Shown one piece after another: positions 1 through 6,823 of a stretch of 35,007 bases of DNA. The stretch is from a virus. A model generated the notes under the pieces. It worked only from the letters and a program-made list of their open reading frames with translations. It made no database searches and was not told where the DNA came from. A program made the position numbers and the translations under genes. The stretch spans positions 1 to 35,007 of the IMG/VR virus record IMGVR_UViG_3300037502_001818; one strand, written 5' to 3'. Within the stretch, counting starts at the first letter, position 1, and each line of letters opens with the position of its first letter.

Positions 1-123
1 GAAAATTACGCGAAGGTGCTAATCAGCAAGGTTCGGATGGGGCTTCCCGGCCAGCGCGACATGGTTGAAGTGCAGCGCAATCGGGAAACAGGGCGGTTTG
101 AGCCGTATATGGGTGGCGTATGA
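1..123 (+). CDS. 3' fragment of primase-helicase (duplicate of right end)
   Basis: The open frame from base 1 to the TGA at 121-123 encodes the last 40 residues of the primase-helicase, ending RFEPYMGGV. It is the same sequence as the end of the complete gene at 33573-35003. It is not a separate gene; it exists because the circular genome was cut inside this gene. Confidence 0.95.
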   Translation, partial: ENYAKVLISKVRMGLPGQRDMVEVQRNRETGRFEPYMGGV

Positions 124-127
124 AGCA
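1..127. repeat. Left copy of 127-bp terminal direct repeat
   Basis: Identical base for base to 34881-35007. It covers the last 41 codons of the primase-helicase gene and the start of the next gene. The repeat lies in coding sequence and its length, 127, equals a common assembler k-mer. It is therefore most likely the overlap of a circular contig rather than a real packaged terminal repeat. The unit genome length is then 34,880 bp. Confidence 0.95.
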
Positions 128-317
128 CCCGATCCCCGCACCCGGCTATCGTGAGATAAGCGGCAAGCGCAAGCCCCCTGCCAGCATGGGGACGCACCTC
201 TACTGCCAGCTGAGAAACGGATGGTGCGACCCTACGCCTTGGCCGGTTCATTCCACAAGGTGGGTTCACGACGGAAGCGTTGGCGATGTAGTGGCGATAC
301 GGCGCGTTGAAGATTGA
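120..317 (+). CDS. Small hypothetical protein, 65 aa
   Basis: The ATG overlaps the helicase stop in an ATGA arrangement, so it is probably translated by coupling to the primase-helicase. The 65-residue product is rich in Pro, Trp, His and Arg, has two Cys, and shows no signal peptide or membrane segment. The second half (TRWVHDGSVGDVVAIRRVED) looks like a small beta-rich fold. I do not recognise the family. Position and overlap make it the last gene of the replication operon. The gene also begins at base 35000 in the right-hand repeat. Confidence 0.7.
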   Translation: MKHPIPAPGYREISGKRKPPASMGTHLYCQLRNGWCDPTPWPVHSTRWVHDGSVGDVVAIRRVED

Positions 318-349
318 CTTGCGCGCGTTCTCCATTTGTGCCACTATGC

Positions 350-390
350 GGGCGTGACGGTGCTACCAACACCGCCAGCCCTGACCACAA
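350..390 (+). promoter_or_regulatory. Conserved stem-loop leader of HNH gene (copy 1)
   Basis: GGGC (350-353) can pair with GCCC (378-381), and GGTG (359-362) with CACC (370-373). The hairpin is followed by CTGACCACAA and then a weak AAGGA ribosome site and the HNH start at 408. Almost the same structure and flanking words precede the unrelated HNH gene at 25107. The element probably belongs to the 5' leader of mobile endonuclease genes rather than to the host phage operon. Its function (termination of upstream readthrough, delayed translation, RNA processing) cannot be told from sequence. Confidence 0.55.
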
Positions 391-407
391 CGCAAGGACA
401 CTGCGAT

Positions 408-998
408 ATGGCTAGAAGTGATCTACCTTCCCCTGAACTTTTGCGCAAGGCTTTGCGCTATGAGCCGGACACCGGCAAGCTGTTTTGGCGCGAGAGGGAC
501 GGCAAAGACGTTCCATGCGCGAGGGCTAGCTGGAATTCGCAATACGCAGGCAAGCCCGCCTTCGATGTTCTGGCCCCTGACGGCTATCGCAAGGGCCGAT
601 GCCTTGGGGCGGTAACGATGGCGCACCGCGCAGCTTGGGCGATTTACTATGGCAAGTGGCCGGAGCATCACATTGACCACATTAATGGGGTTCGGGACGA
701 TAACCGGATTGCAAACCTTAGGGAGGTGAACCGCAACGGAAACGCCCGAAACCGTAGGTGCTATGGCGATTTGCCGCTCGGTATCAGAAAGCGCAAAAGA
801 AGAAAGCCCTATGAGGCTAGCATGACCATCCAAGAGAATGGCGTAAAGAGGGCCATTTATATCGGCTCGTTCGAGACTTTGGATGAGGCCATTGCCGCTA
901 GAAAGCAAAAAGAGAAAGAGTTCGGTTTTCACCCGAACCATGGAGCCAAGCCCATCAACGGCGCGGGATGTTACCGCCGCACGCAAAAAACTGTTTGA
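408..998 (+). CDS. HNH homing-type endonuclease with AP2-like DNA-binding domain
   Basis: The 196-aa product has an HNH_3-type nuclease core at about residues 65-105 (AHRAAWAIYYGKWPEHHIDH followed by INGVRDDNRIANLREVN), with the histidine pair HHIDH and the Asn-rich loop typical of this family. An AP2-like DNA-binding segment follows (YEASMTIQENGVKRAIYIGS, then FETLDEAIAARKQ). The start at 408 is preferred over the in-frame ATG at 336 because the conserved core starts just after it and an AAGGA lies 9 bases upstream. The earlier ATG would lie inside the conserved leader hairpin region. Such free-standing nucleases spread between related phages by cutting alleles that lack them. Confidence 0.9.
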   Translation: MARSDLPSPELLRKALRYEPDTGKLFWRERDGKDVPCARASWNSQYAGKPAFDVLAPDGYRKGRCLGAVTMAHRAAWAIYYGKWPEHHIDHINGVRDDNRIANLREVNRNGNARNRRCYGDLPLGIRKRKRRKPYEASMTIQENGVKRAIYIGSFETLDEAIAARKQKEKEFGFHPNHGAKPINGAGCYRRTQKTV

Positions 999-1048
999 CA
1001 CCTTGTTTGGCGCTGGGTAGGAGGGGGCAGCAAACAAGGAGACGAACA

Positions 1049-1234
1049 ATGGCCCGCAGCAAAAACTTTACCACCCGCTCTTCTGCCATCCGCGCAGCAA
1101 AGCAAGCCTGCAAGGCCGAATTCGGCAGCGCCTTCGAAGCGGCGGAAGGATCGGACTTCATCATCGGCGCAGACTTCATCCGCGACGAAAACCTCATGGC
1201 CCGCGACCGCTTCTATTTCCAACTGGTCGCGTAA
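1049..1234 (+). CDS. Small hypothetical protein, 61 aa
   Basis: The start at 1049 follows an ACAAGGAGAC ribosome site. An upstream in-frame ATG at 968 would overlap the HNH gene and lacks such a site. The product is basic at the N-terminus (MARSKNFTTRSSAIRAAKQA) and acidic or aromatic towards the end. It has no Cys pair or membrane segment beyond one Cys. No family recognised. It opens a string of small genes (1049-2686) whose strong AAGGAGA-type ribosome sites suggest real expression. Confidence 0.65.
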   Translation: MARSKNFTTRSSAIRAAKQACKAEFGSAFEAAEGSDFIIGADFIRDENLMARDRFYFQLVA

Positions 1235-1302
1235 TGGCCGCGAACCTAACCCCCGCGGCGCAAAGCCGCCTAACCCAACATTCAAGCAAAGGAGAGTGTC
1301 AC

Positions 1303-1455
1303 TTGCCCGAACTAACCCCCGCCGATCAATCCCGCTTAAAAGAGCTTGACGCAATCATTCAGGCAAACAAGCTTCACATTGCGCCAGTAAAGGCGGAGCG
1401 CAGGCGTATCCTGATGCGAGGGTATCAGGCTGCAATTCGTGAGCGAGGGCGGTAG
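1303..1455 (+). CDS. Small charged helical protein, 50 aa, TTG start
   Basis: The frame is open from an ATG at 1234 that overlaps the previous stop (TAATG). However, a CAAAGGAGAG ribosome site at 1288-1296 sits 6-7 bases before an in-frame TTG at 1303. The same 17-base leader precedes the gene at 1947 (where the start is ATG), which supports the TTG. The 50-residue product (PELTPADQSRLKELDAIIQA then KAERRRIL) is predicted to be an alpha-helical, highly charged peptide. Function unknown. If the ATG at 1234 is used the protein is 73 aa. Confidence 0.6.
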   Translation: MPELTPADQSRLKELDAIIQANKLHIAPVKAERRRILMRGYQAAIRERGR

Positions 1456-1466
1456 ACTTGCATCGC

Positions 1467-1510
1467 GTGGAGAGATACGCTAAACCCGTTTCGGGCGTGT
1501 TTCTCTCCAC
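1467..1510 (+). promoter_or_regulatory. Long imperfect hairpin in intergenic region
   Basis: GTGGAGAGA (1467-1475) pairs perfectly with TCTCTCCAC (1502-1510). Inside it ACGC (1477-1480) pairs with GCGT (1495-1498), and CCG (1486-1488) with CGG (1492-1494), giving about 16 base pairs with small internal loops. No U-run follows, so it is not a classic Rho-independent terminator. It lies in the 128-base gap between two small genes (1455-1584), which otherwise contains only a ribosome site. It could be a processing site, an mRNA-stability element or an RNA of its own. Confidence 0.5.
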
Positions 1511-1583
1511 ACGCAGGGCGCTTTTACTTCCCAGCGGTATGCGCCGACCCAAAAGACCGCAGGGAACCTAACAGGAGAGAGGC

Positions 1584-1766
1584 ATGACATCGCCAAACAA
1601 GCCCAGCAAGTCGGACATTCTCGCCGCCCGTGAGATTGCCATGACTAAGCTGCCCCCGTCGTTCCGCAAAGCGATTGACGCGGGAGAGCTAGACCCTTGG
1701 GGGTTGGTGCAAACCGCACTGGCCGAGTTGATCCGCAAGCGTGAAGTAGAAGGAGAGAGTGAATGA
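1584..1766 (+). CDS. Small hypothetical protein, 60 aa
   Basis: The ATG at 1584 is preceded by CAGGAGAGAGGC, a strong ribosome site. The product is predicted to be helical (AREIAMTKLPPSFRKAIDAG, then VQTALAELIRKREVEGESE), soluble, and mixed in charge. I do not recognise it. Its stop overlaps the next start (ATGA), so the two are coupled. Confidence 0.65.
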   Translation: MTSPNKPSKSDILAAREIAMTKLPPSFRKAIDAGELDPWGLVQTALAELIRKREVEGESE

Positions 1767-1924
1767 CGCATAAAGACCTGACCGACGGTTGGCGCGAGCA
1801 CGTTAACGATGCAGCGGCATTCTTGGTGGATGACTTGCGCTCGGATGGTCAATCTCTAGCCATTGCCCGTGAGGCCTTTATCGCTGAGTTCGACCGCATG
1901 GCCGCGCAATTGGATGCGGCATAA
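1763..1924 (+). CDS. Small acidic hypothetical protein, 53 aa
   Basis: A short gene whose ATG (1763) overlaps the previous stop and follows AAGGAGAGAG at 1750-1759. The 53-aa product (MTHKDLTDGWREHVNDAAAF ... AREAFIAEFDRMAAQLDAA) is acidic and predicted helical, without membrane segment. Function unknown. The overlap, the ribosome site and the codon use like that of its neighbours make it likely to be real. Confidence 0.6.
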   Translation: MTHKDLTDGWREHVNDAAAFLVDDLRSDGQSLAIAREAFIAEFDRMAAQLDAA

Positions 1925-1946
1925 TTTCAAGCAAAGGAGAGTAGCT

Positions 1947-2264
1947 ATGATCAAGTATATCGTGACCGCCGCTGTGGCATTGCTGGCAACCCCTGCCTTC
2001 GGGCAGCAGCAGGACATTTGCGGGGGCATTGGCGAGTTGGCGCAAGAGGTTTTGACCCAGCGTTATGACGGCGTTCCCATGTCGCGGCAGATCGCTATCA
2101 TCAATGATGCCGTCGAACCCGGCGATCTCCAAGACCTCATTCGTTTCGTAATTTGGCAGGCGTATAATGAGCCGCTTGATCGCCGCATCCGTGCCAGTCA
2201 TGTGGCGGCATTTCGCAACCGATGGGAGGTCGCCTGTTACGAGGCCAAGGGGGATATGACCTGA
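1947..2264 (+). CDS. Exported small protein with signal peptide, 105 aa
   Basis: The ATG at 1947 is chosen because CAAAGGAGAG lies just upstream and because it gives a clean Sec signal peptide (MIKYIVTAAVALLATPAFGQ, cleavage after ATPAFG). The longer frame from 1863 has no signal. The mature part of about 86 residues has two Cys (ICGG near the start, ACYE near the end) that could form a disulfide in the periplasm. Family not recognised. A phage-encoded periplasmic protein in an accessory block may act in exclusion, envelope modification or lysis timing; that is inference only. Confidence 0.7.
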   Translation: MIKYIVTAAVALLATPAFGQQQDICGGIGELAQEVLTQRYDGVPMSRQIAIINDAVEPGDLQDLIRFVIWQAYNEPLDRRIRASHVAAFRNRWEVACYEAKGDMT

Positions 2265-2407
2265 AACCTCGAAACCCCTACGCGTCGCACTTGCGCAATA
2301 AGCCTGCGACAAGTATACCTAGCGGAAAGCACCGCAAGCGTAGCAAGGCACAACGCAAGCGGGATGCGGAAGGGCAAGAGCGGGATGAACGCGATGGAAC
2401 CGAGTGA
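2261..2407 (+). CDS. Basic small protein, 48 aa, probable CTG start
   Basis: The frame is open from an ATG at 2222 that lies deep inside the previous gene. The recognisable protein begins KPRNPYASHL and continues GKHRKRSKAQRKRDAEG, resembling a very common phage micro-protein family that starts MKPRNP. A CTG at 2261, overlapping the previous stop as CTGA and preceded by AAGGGGG, gives exactly that start. The product is strongly basic and could bind nucleic acid. If only ATG is allowed, the protein is 61 aa with 13 extra unlike-family residues. Confidence 0.55.
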   Translation: MKPRNPYASHLRNKPATSIPSGKHRKRSKAQRKRDAEGQERDERDGTE

Positions 2408-2609
2408 CGTTGACCCTGACACTGTAACCCGCTCACAGGCGCTAGAGTGCGCGATGTGGTTAGCGGATACCTGCGAAGGGGTGGGTGTCGATAGCTGTGA
2501 TGACTTGCTGATGCTGGCAACACAGATCGAGTTCTGGCTGACTGAAGGCATGACGGTCAGCTTCGACTGCAAGGACAGCATGGCCAAGTTTGTTAGGGGT
2601 GGTATCTGA
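2385..2609 (+). CDS. Hypothetical acidic protein, about 74 aa
   Basis: Overlaps the previous gene by 23 bases. Three in-frame ATGs (2364, 2385, 2394) are possible. 2385 has the best-placed purine-rich sequence (GGAAGGG), but the choice is uncertain. The product (VTRSQALECAMWLADTCEGV, then DLLMLATQIEFWLTEGM) is acidic and predicted helical with three Cys. Its stop overlaps the next start as TGATG. Family not recognised. Confidence 0.6.
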   Translation: MNAMEPSDVDPDTVTRSQALECAMWLADTCEGVGVDSCDDLLMLATQIEFWLTEGMTVSFDCKDSMAKFVRGGI

Positions 2610-2686
2610 TGCCGTGCAGTAAGGGAATGAAGGGCTACAGCAAGCCCAAGCCGAAACCCGCTCCGAAGCCTAAGCCGAGTAAGTGA
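2609..2686 (+). CDS. Lys/Pro-rich micro-protein, 25 aa
   Basis: The ATG shares one base with the previous stop (TGATG). The peptide begins MPCSKGMKGYSK and continues as a Lys-Pro repeat (PKPKPAPKPKPSK). Similar tiny Lys/Pro-rich peptides occur next to terminase genes in other podoviruses, which supports it being real despite its size. It carries a single Cys at position 3. Role unknown; the charge pattern suggests DNA or polyanion binding. Confidence 0.5.
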   Translation: MPCSKGMKGYSKPKPKPAPKPKPSK

Positions 2687-2701
2687 CATTGCACTAAACA
2701 A

Positions 2702-3001
2702 ATGACGAATAGTGTTCGCCCCAAGCCCCCCGCTGCCGGTAAAGGCAGGCCGAAGGGTTCGCCTAACAAGACCACCGCGCTCTTGAAGGATGCTATTCTG
2801 CGCGCTGCGGAAAAGGCAGGAAGCAAGGTGGGCGATGACGGGCTTGTAAGTTATCTTGAGCAGCAAGCCGTCGACAATCCCGGCCCGTTTATGTCGCTGC
2901 TTGGCAAAGTGCTGCCGATGCAGATGATTGGGGCAGGTAAGGACGGCGAACACCTAAGCGAATTGGTTGTTCGGATTGAACATGGCAAAGCTGGAGATTA
3001 A
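2702..3001 (+). CDS. Putative terminase small subunit
   Basis: 99 aa. A basic N-terminus with GKGRPKGSPNKTTALLKDAI (a motif seen in phage DNA-binding and small-terminase-like proteins) is followed by a helical region and VDNPGPFMSLLGKVLPMQMI, close to sequences annotated as small terminase in related phages. It lies directly upstream of and overlaps the large terminase by 20 bases, the usual place for TerS. There is no good ribosome site before the ATG at 2702. The role assignment rests on context and the GRPKGSPNK motif. Confidence 0.65.
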   Translation: MTNSVRPKPPAAGKGRPKGSPNKTTALLKDAILRAAEKAGSKVGDDGLVSYLEQQAVDNPGPFMSLLGKVLPMQMIGAGKDGEHLSELVVRIEHGKAGD

Positions 3002-4247
3002 GGTTGCGCCAGCTTTCGAGCCGTTGCTGTCGCCTGCTCGTTACAAGGGCGCACATGGTGGGCGCGGTTCGGGCAAGTCACAGTTCTTTGCCGACCTGCT
3101 AATCATTGAGGCGCTGCAAAAGCCGGGACTGCGCGTCTTGTGCTGCCGTGAAATTCAGAAGTCGCTAAAGGAAAGCGCCAAGCGGCTAATTGAAAGCAAG
3201 ATCGAGCAATACGAGCTGGGTTCGCTGTTTGACGTTCAGGCGGCTGAGATCAAGACACCGGGCGGCGGGTTGATTGCCTTTGCGGGCTTGCAGGATCACA
3301 CAAGCGAAAGCATCAAGTCTTATGAAGGCTTTGACCGCGCATGGGTTGAGGAGGCGCAGACGGTATCGCAGCGCAGTCTAAACCTGTTGCGTCCCACTAT
3401 TCGCGCGCCGGGTTCGGAGCTTTGGTTTAGCTGGAATCCTCGCTTTGACACTGACGCGGTTGATGTGATGTTGAGAGGGCCGGAGGCCCCTACTGGCTGC
3501 GTTGTCGTTCAGGCCAATTGGGCCGACAATCCGTGGTTCCCGGCTGAGTTGGAACAAGAGCGTTTGGACTTCATGCGCTCGCAGCCTGAGCAATACTCCC
3601 ACATTTGGGAGGGCGGATACGTCACTGCGGTTGAGAGCGCCTACTTTGCTAGGGCGCTGGCGGAGGCAAGGTCTGAGGGCCGTGTCACTACGCTAACCGC
3701 TGACAGCCTGCTATCGAAGCGGGCTTATTGGGATATTGGCGTGAGGGATGCGACGGCAATCTGGATCGCCCAACAGAAGGGCGACCAGTTGCGGTTCATT
3801 GACCATTACGAGGCTGTCGGGCAGGACTTGGCAACGCACCTGCAATGGCTGCGCGACAACGGCCATGCGGATGCTGAGCAGGTGTTGCCGCATGACGGGG
3901 CCAAGCAGGACGCGGTGACTGCATCGCGGTTTGAGGATCACATCCGCAACGCTGGGTTTGCGGTTCGCACGGTGCCTAATCAAGGCAAGGGCGCGGCCAT
4001 GAAGCGCATCGAGGCTGCGCGGTCGCGGTTTAATCGGTTTTGGTTTGACGAGGTTAAGTGCGCCAACGGTTTAAAGGCGTTGGGTTGGTATCACGAAAAG
4101 AAGAACGAGGGTGGTTATGGAGTGGGTGCTAATCATGACTGGTCTAGCCATAGTGCAGATGCTTTTGGCTTGGCTGCAATTGACTATAACGAGCCGAAAG
4201 CGTATAAGCCGCTAGATTTAAGCAAGCTGAAAAGAGCCGTTGCATGA
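2982..4247 (+). CDS. terL: Terminase large subunit
   Basis: 421 aa, normal for the family. It is the ATPase-nuclease that pumps DNA into the prohead and cuts the concatemer. The N-terminal ATPase carries Walker A GGRGSGKS (residues 26-33), Walker B with catalytic acid at AWVEEA (about 120-125) and a coupling motif in LWFSWNPR. The C-terminal RNase H-like nuclease carries acidic residues in YWDIGVRDA, LPHDGAKQDA and NHDWSSHSADAFGL. The start at 2982 is preferred to the ATG at 2967 because the family begins close to the K-P-Y-K-G region. The gene overlaps the portal gene by ATGA. Confidence 0.96.
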   Translation: MAKLEIKVAPAFEPLLSPARYKGAHGGRGSGKSQFFADLLIIEALQKPGLRVLCCREIQKSLKESAKRLIESKIEQYELGSLFDVQAAEIKTPGGGLIAFAGLQDHTSESIKSYEGFDRAWVEEAQTVSQRSLNLLRPTIRAPGSELWFSWNPRFDTDAVDVMLRGPEAPTGCVVVQANWADNPWFPAELEQERLDFMRSQPEQYSHIWEGGYVTAVESAYFARALAEARSEGRVTTLTADSLLSKRAYWDIGVRDATAIWIAQQKGDQLRFIDHYEAVGQDLATHLQWLRDNGHADAEQVLPHDGAKQDAVTASRFEDHIRNAGFAVRTVPNQGKGAAMKRIEAARSRFNRFWFDEVKCANGLKALGWYHEKKNEGGYGVGANHDWSSHSADAFGLAAIDYNEPKAYKPLDLSKLKRAVA

Positions 4248-6295
4248 TTGAAACCCCCGAACAGCTTGCGGCTATTCTCAAGCGCGAATACGAGGCTGCG
4301 GATAGCTTCCACGAGCAGTTGGAAGAATTGCAGCGCCTTGCGTTTGAGTTTTACGAAGGCCAGCCGCTCCGCAATGAGATTGACGGTCGCTCGCAGATTG
4401 TCTTGCCTGATGTGCAGGAGACGGTCGATTACATGCTGCAATCCGTGATGCGGACGCTGACTAGCGCCGAGCGGGTTGTTGAGTTTGAGGCGGTAGACGA
4501 AAGCGACGAGCAGGCGGCGGACGATGCCACTGTCGCGATTGATTACGAGTTCATGCGTCGGCAGGACGGCTTCCGTGTGCTGCTGGATACGTGCAATGAC
4601 GGGCTGTTGCGCAAGATCGGCATCGTCAAGGCTGTGATGGATAAGCGCGAGCGCGTGACGCGTGAACAGCAGGTCATGCTGCCGGAAGAGTTGGGGATGC
4701 TGCCGGACGGCGTAGAGGTCGAGGACGTTGCCGATAATGGCGATGGTTCGATCACAGCGAGCCTCAAGATTACGCGTGTCGAGCAGCGGGCTACTGGCGT
4801 TTCGGTTCCGACGTTTGAGTTTCGGTTTAGCCCCAATGCGCGGCACGAGGATAGTGCGGTCTATGTGGCGCACGTTTGCCCCAAGACGCGTGGCGAGCTT
4901 GTGGAGATGGGCTTTGACCGTGAGCAGGTGTATTCGCTGCCCGCTTACAACAGGGTAGACGATCAGGACACCGAAAGCGCCACGATTGATTTCTTCCGCT
5001 ATCAGGAAAGCAGTCCTGCGGTGGAAGAGGTTGAGTTGTGCGAGGAATACGCGCGGATCGACGTTGACGGCGATGGGATTGCCGAGCGCGTCAAGGTGTT
5101 CCGTGTGGAGAATACTATCCTGCGGTATCAGGGCGCGCCTGTCATTGATGAGATGACAGGCGAGCAGGCGGTTGACGATAGAGGCGAGCCGCTGTTTGAG
5201 GAGGGCGAGCTTGCTGTTGAGACGGTCGAGGAGCAGCCGTTTAGCGTGTTCTGCCCGTTCCCGCGCCCGCATCACCTGATTGGCTATTCGCTTGCCGACA
5301 AGGTGATGGATATTCAATATCTGCGCACAATGCTTGCCCGTCAGATGATTGACGGCATGGCGTTTGCGAACCTTCCCCGCTACGAGGTGAGCGAAACCCT
5401 TAGCGGCGAGAACACGCTGGAGGATATTCTCAACCCCATTCCGGGGTCTCCGATCCGTGTGCGTTCGCCGGGTGCGATCAATGCGATCGGCAGCAACTTT
5501 GATGTGGGCGCATCGCTTACGGCTATGGAGTGGGCCGCTGGTGAGCGCGAAAGCCGGACGGGGATCACGCGGCTTAATCAGGGCTTGGATGCGGACGCGC
5601 TGAACAAGACTGCGAGCGGCACTGCAATGATGCAGGCGCAGGGCCAGCAGATCGAAGAGTTCATTGCACGCAACATGGCTGAAATGATGTCGCGGTTCTT
5701 CATGAAGCTGTATCGCCTGATGCGTTCGGCGGGTGAGCCGATGAAGCTGAAGGTCGATGGCAAGTATCGCATGGTGAACCCGCGTGAGTGGCCGGATGAC
5801 ATTTGCGTCAAGGTGCGTGTCGGTCTTGGCACGAATAGCAAGGACAAGCGCATTCAGGCGCGCATGGCGATTTACCAGCCGATGCTTGCGGCTATTGATC
5901 AAGGCTTGGCTGGCCCCGAACACGCGTTCAAGTGGATGGACGGTATTGCGCGTGATACGGGCATTGGCACGGGTGATGAGTTCATGTTCAACCCCGATGA
6001 TCCGGAAGTGCAGGCTCGCATGATGCAGGACGAGCAGGAACCTTCGCCGGATGTGATCGAAGCGCAGGGGCGTGTTGAGGTGCTGCGCGAAAAGGCGGCG
6101 TTTGATGCTGAATTGGCGGCGTTCAAGGCGCAGGCCCAGCTTGAGCTTGAAGCAGCCAAGATCGACGGGCAGCTTGACCTTGCGGCGTATCGTGCTGAGA
6201 ATGAGGCGCGTCTCGCAGCCATGAAGGCGCGGTTTGAAGCGCGCATGAAGGTTGAGATGAGCGATAACCGCGAAGGTGGGAGTTTGGCTGAATGA
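4244..6295 (+). CDS. Portal protein
   Basis: 683 aa, in the size range of large podovirus portals (P22-like). It forms the dodecameric ring through which DNA enters and leaves the capsid. Supporting signs: position directly after TerL with an ATGA overlap; ELQRLAFEFYEGQPLRNE and DGRSQIVLPDVQETVDYMLQ near the N-terminus; FCPFPRPHHLIGYSLADKV and QYLRTMLARQMIDGMAF in the central region; and the conserved TGITRLNQGLDADALNKTAS block. The last 80 residues are a long Ala/Glu-rich coiled coil, like the barrel helix of P22 portal. Confidence 0.94.
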   Translation: MIETPEQLAAILKREYEAADSFHEQLEELQRLAFEFYEGQPLRNEIDGRSQIVLPDVQETVDYMLQSVMRTLTSAERVVEFEAVDESDEQAADDATVAIDYEFMRRQDGFRVLLDTCNDGLLRKIGIVKAVMDKRERVTREQQVMLPEELGMLPDGVEVEDVADNGDGSITASLKITRVEQRATGVSVPTFEFRFSPNARHEDSAVYVAHVCPKTRGELVEMGFDREQVYSLPAYNRVDDQDTESATIDFFRYQESSPAVEEVELCEEYARIDVDGDGIAERVKVFRVENTILRYQGAPVIDEMTGEQAVDDRGEPLFEEGELAVETVEEQPFSVFCPFPRPHHLIGYSLADKVMDIQYLRTMLARQMIDGMAFANLPRYEVSETLSGENTLEDILNPIPGSPIRVRSPGAINAIGSNFDVGASLTAMEWAAGERESRTGITRLNQGLDADALNKTASGTAMMQAQGQQIEEFIARNMAEMMSRFFMKLYRLMRSAGEPMKLKVDGKYRMVNPREWPDDICVKVRVGLGTNSKDKRIQARMAIYQPMLAAIDQGLAGPEHAFKWMDGIARDTGIGTGDEFMFNPDDPEVQARMMQDEQEPSPDVIEAQGRVEVLREKAAFDAELAAFKAQAQLELEAAKIDGQLDLAAYRAENEARLAAMKARFEARMKVEMSDNREGGSLAE

Positions 6296-6435
6296 TTGAA
6301 TGGCGCGACAAGGGGCCGTCTAGGTTTGCCGATTACCCGCCGACTGAATTGCTTTACACTGGCGGTGTGGGCCGTGTGTTTGCCAAGGTCGAGCGCGGGC
6401 ATTTGTTTTTGACGGGGCCGTTTCCTTATGCGTAA
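6292..6435 (+). CDS. Small hypothetical protein, 47 aa
   Basis: Overlaps the portal stop (ATGA at 6292) and the following gene by 8 bases, so it is embedded in a coupled run. The product (MIEWRDKGPSRFADYPPTEL, then GRVFAKVERGHLFLTGPFPYA) looks like a small beta-barrel fold. Unknown function. Codon use matches its neighbours, and without it there would be a gap of about 130 bases in an otherwise gapless operon. Confidence 0.55.
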   Translation: MIEWRDKGPSRFADYPPTELLYTGGVGRVFAKVERGHLFLTGPFPYA

Positions 6436-6790
6436 TCTGGCAATCCGCCTAGTGCTGTGGCTGTGCGAGCGGTTTAGCATCGCCGTGCTTGACGAGCAGC
6501 GCGTTTTCATGGGCGCGGACGTTATCGAGCGCAGCAAGCGTTGGGAGGCGTTCTACCGCGAACAGGGCGGGCTTGCCGATATGCTGGCGGATATTCGCCG
6601 CGAGGCTTTTGAGGCAGCCCAAGAGCTTGACCCCCGCGAGACCGACAAGATTTACTATTGGGCAATGGCCGACCGCAACGTCCGCAAGCTTGAACAGCGT
6701 ATTCGTAACGTGATTACTGCGGGTGAAGTTGAAGCGAAAAGGCGCGAGGCTTTACATAGCAACCCGATTAAGCGTAAGAGTGTTTACTAG
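6428..6790 (+). CDS. Conserved hypothetical head-region protein, 120 aa
   Basis: Begins with a hydrophobic or amphipathic helix (RNLAIRLVLWLCERFSIAVL), then a largely helical, charged body (RRWEAFYRE-like segment, AFEAAQELDPRETDKIYYWA, ending SNPIKRKSVY). It lies between portal and scaffold, where podoviruses often carry small head-assembly or unknown proteins. I cannot assign a role. The N-terminal helix could anchor to membrane or to the portal. Confidence 0.7.
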   Translation: MRNLAIRLVLWLCERFSIAVLDEQRVFMGADVIERSKRWEAFYREQGGLADMLADIRREAFEAAQELDPRETDKIYYWAMADRNVRKLEQRIRNVITAGEVEAKRREALHSNPIKRKSVY

Positions 6791-6823
6791 CCGCCGCAAT
6801 TGTGGCATATATGAGGAAAGACT

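Noticed and set aside
423-1049. 208-codon minus-strand frame opposite the first HNH gene
   Set aside because: The plus strand has clear HNH and AP2-like motifs; the minus frame has none.
1455-1584. tRNA in the hairpin-bearing gap
   Set aside because: No cloverleaf, no TTCGA-type T loop and no acceptor pairing could be drawn; only one long imperfect hairpin.
4184-5923. 579-codon minus-strand open frame opposite the portal gene
   Set aside because: Mirrors the portal gene codons, His/Arg/Leu-rich without domains, no ribosome site; a shadow of high-GC codon bias.
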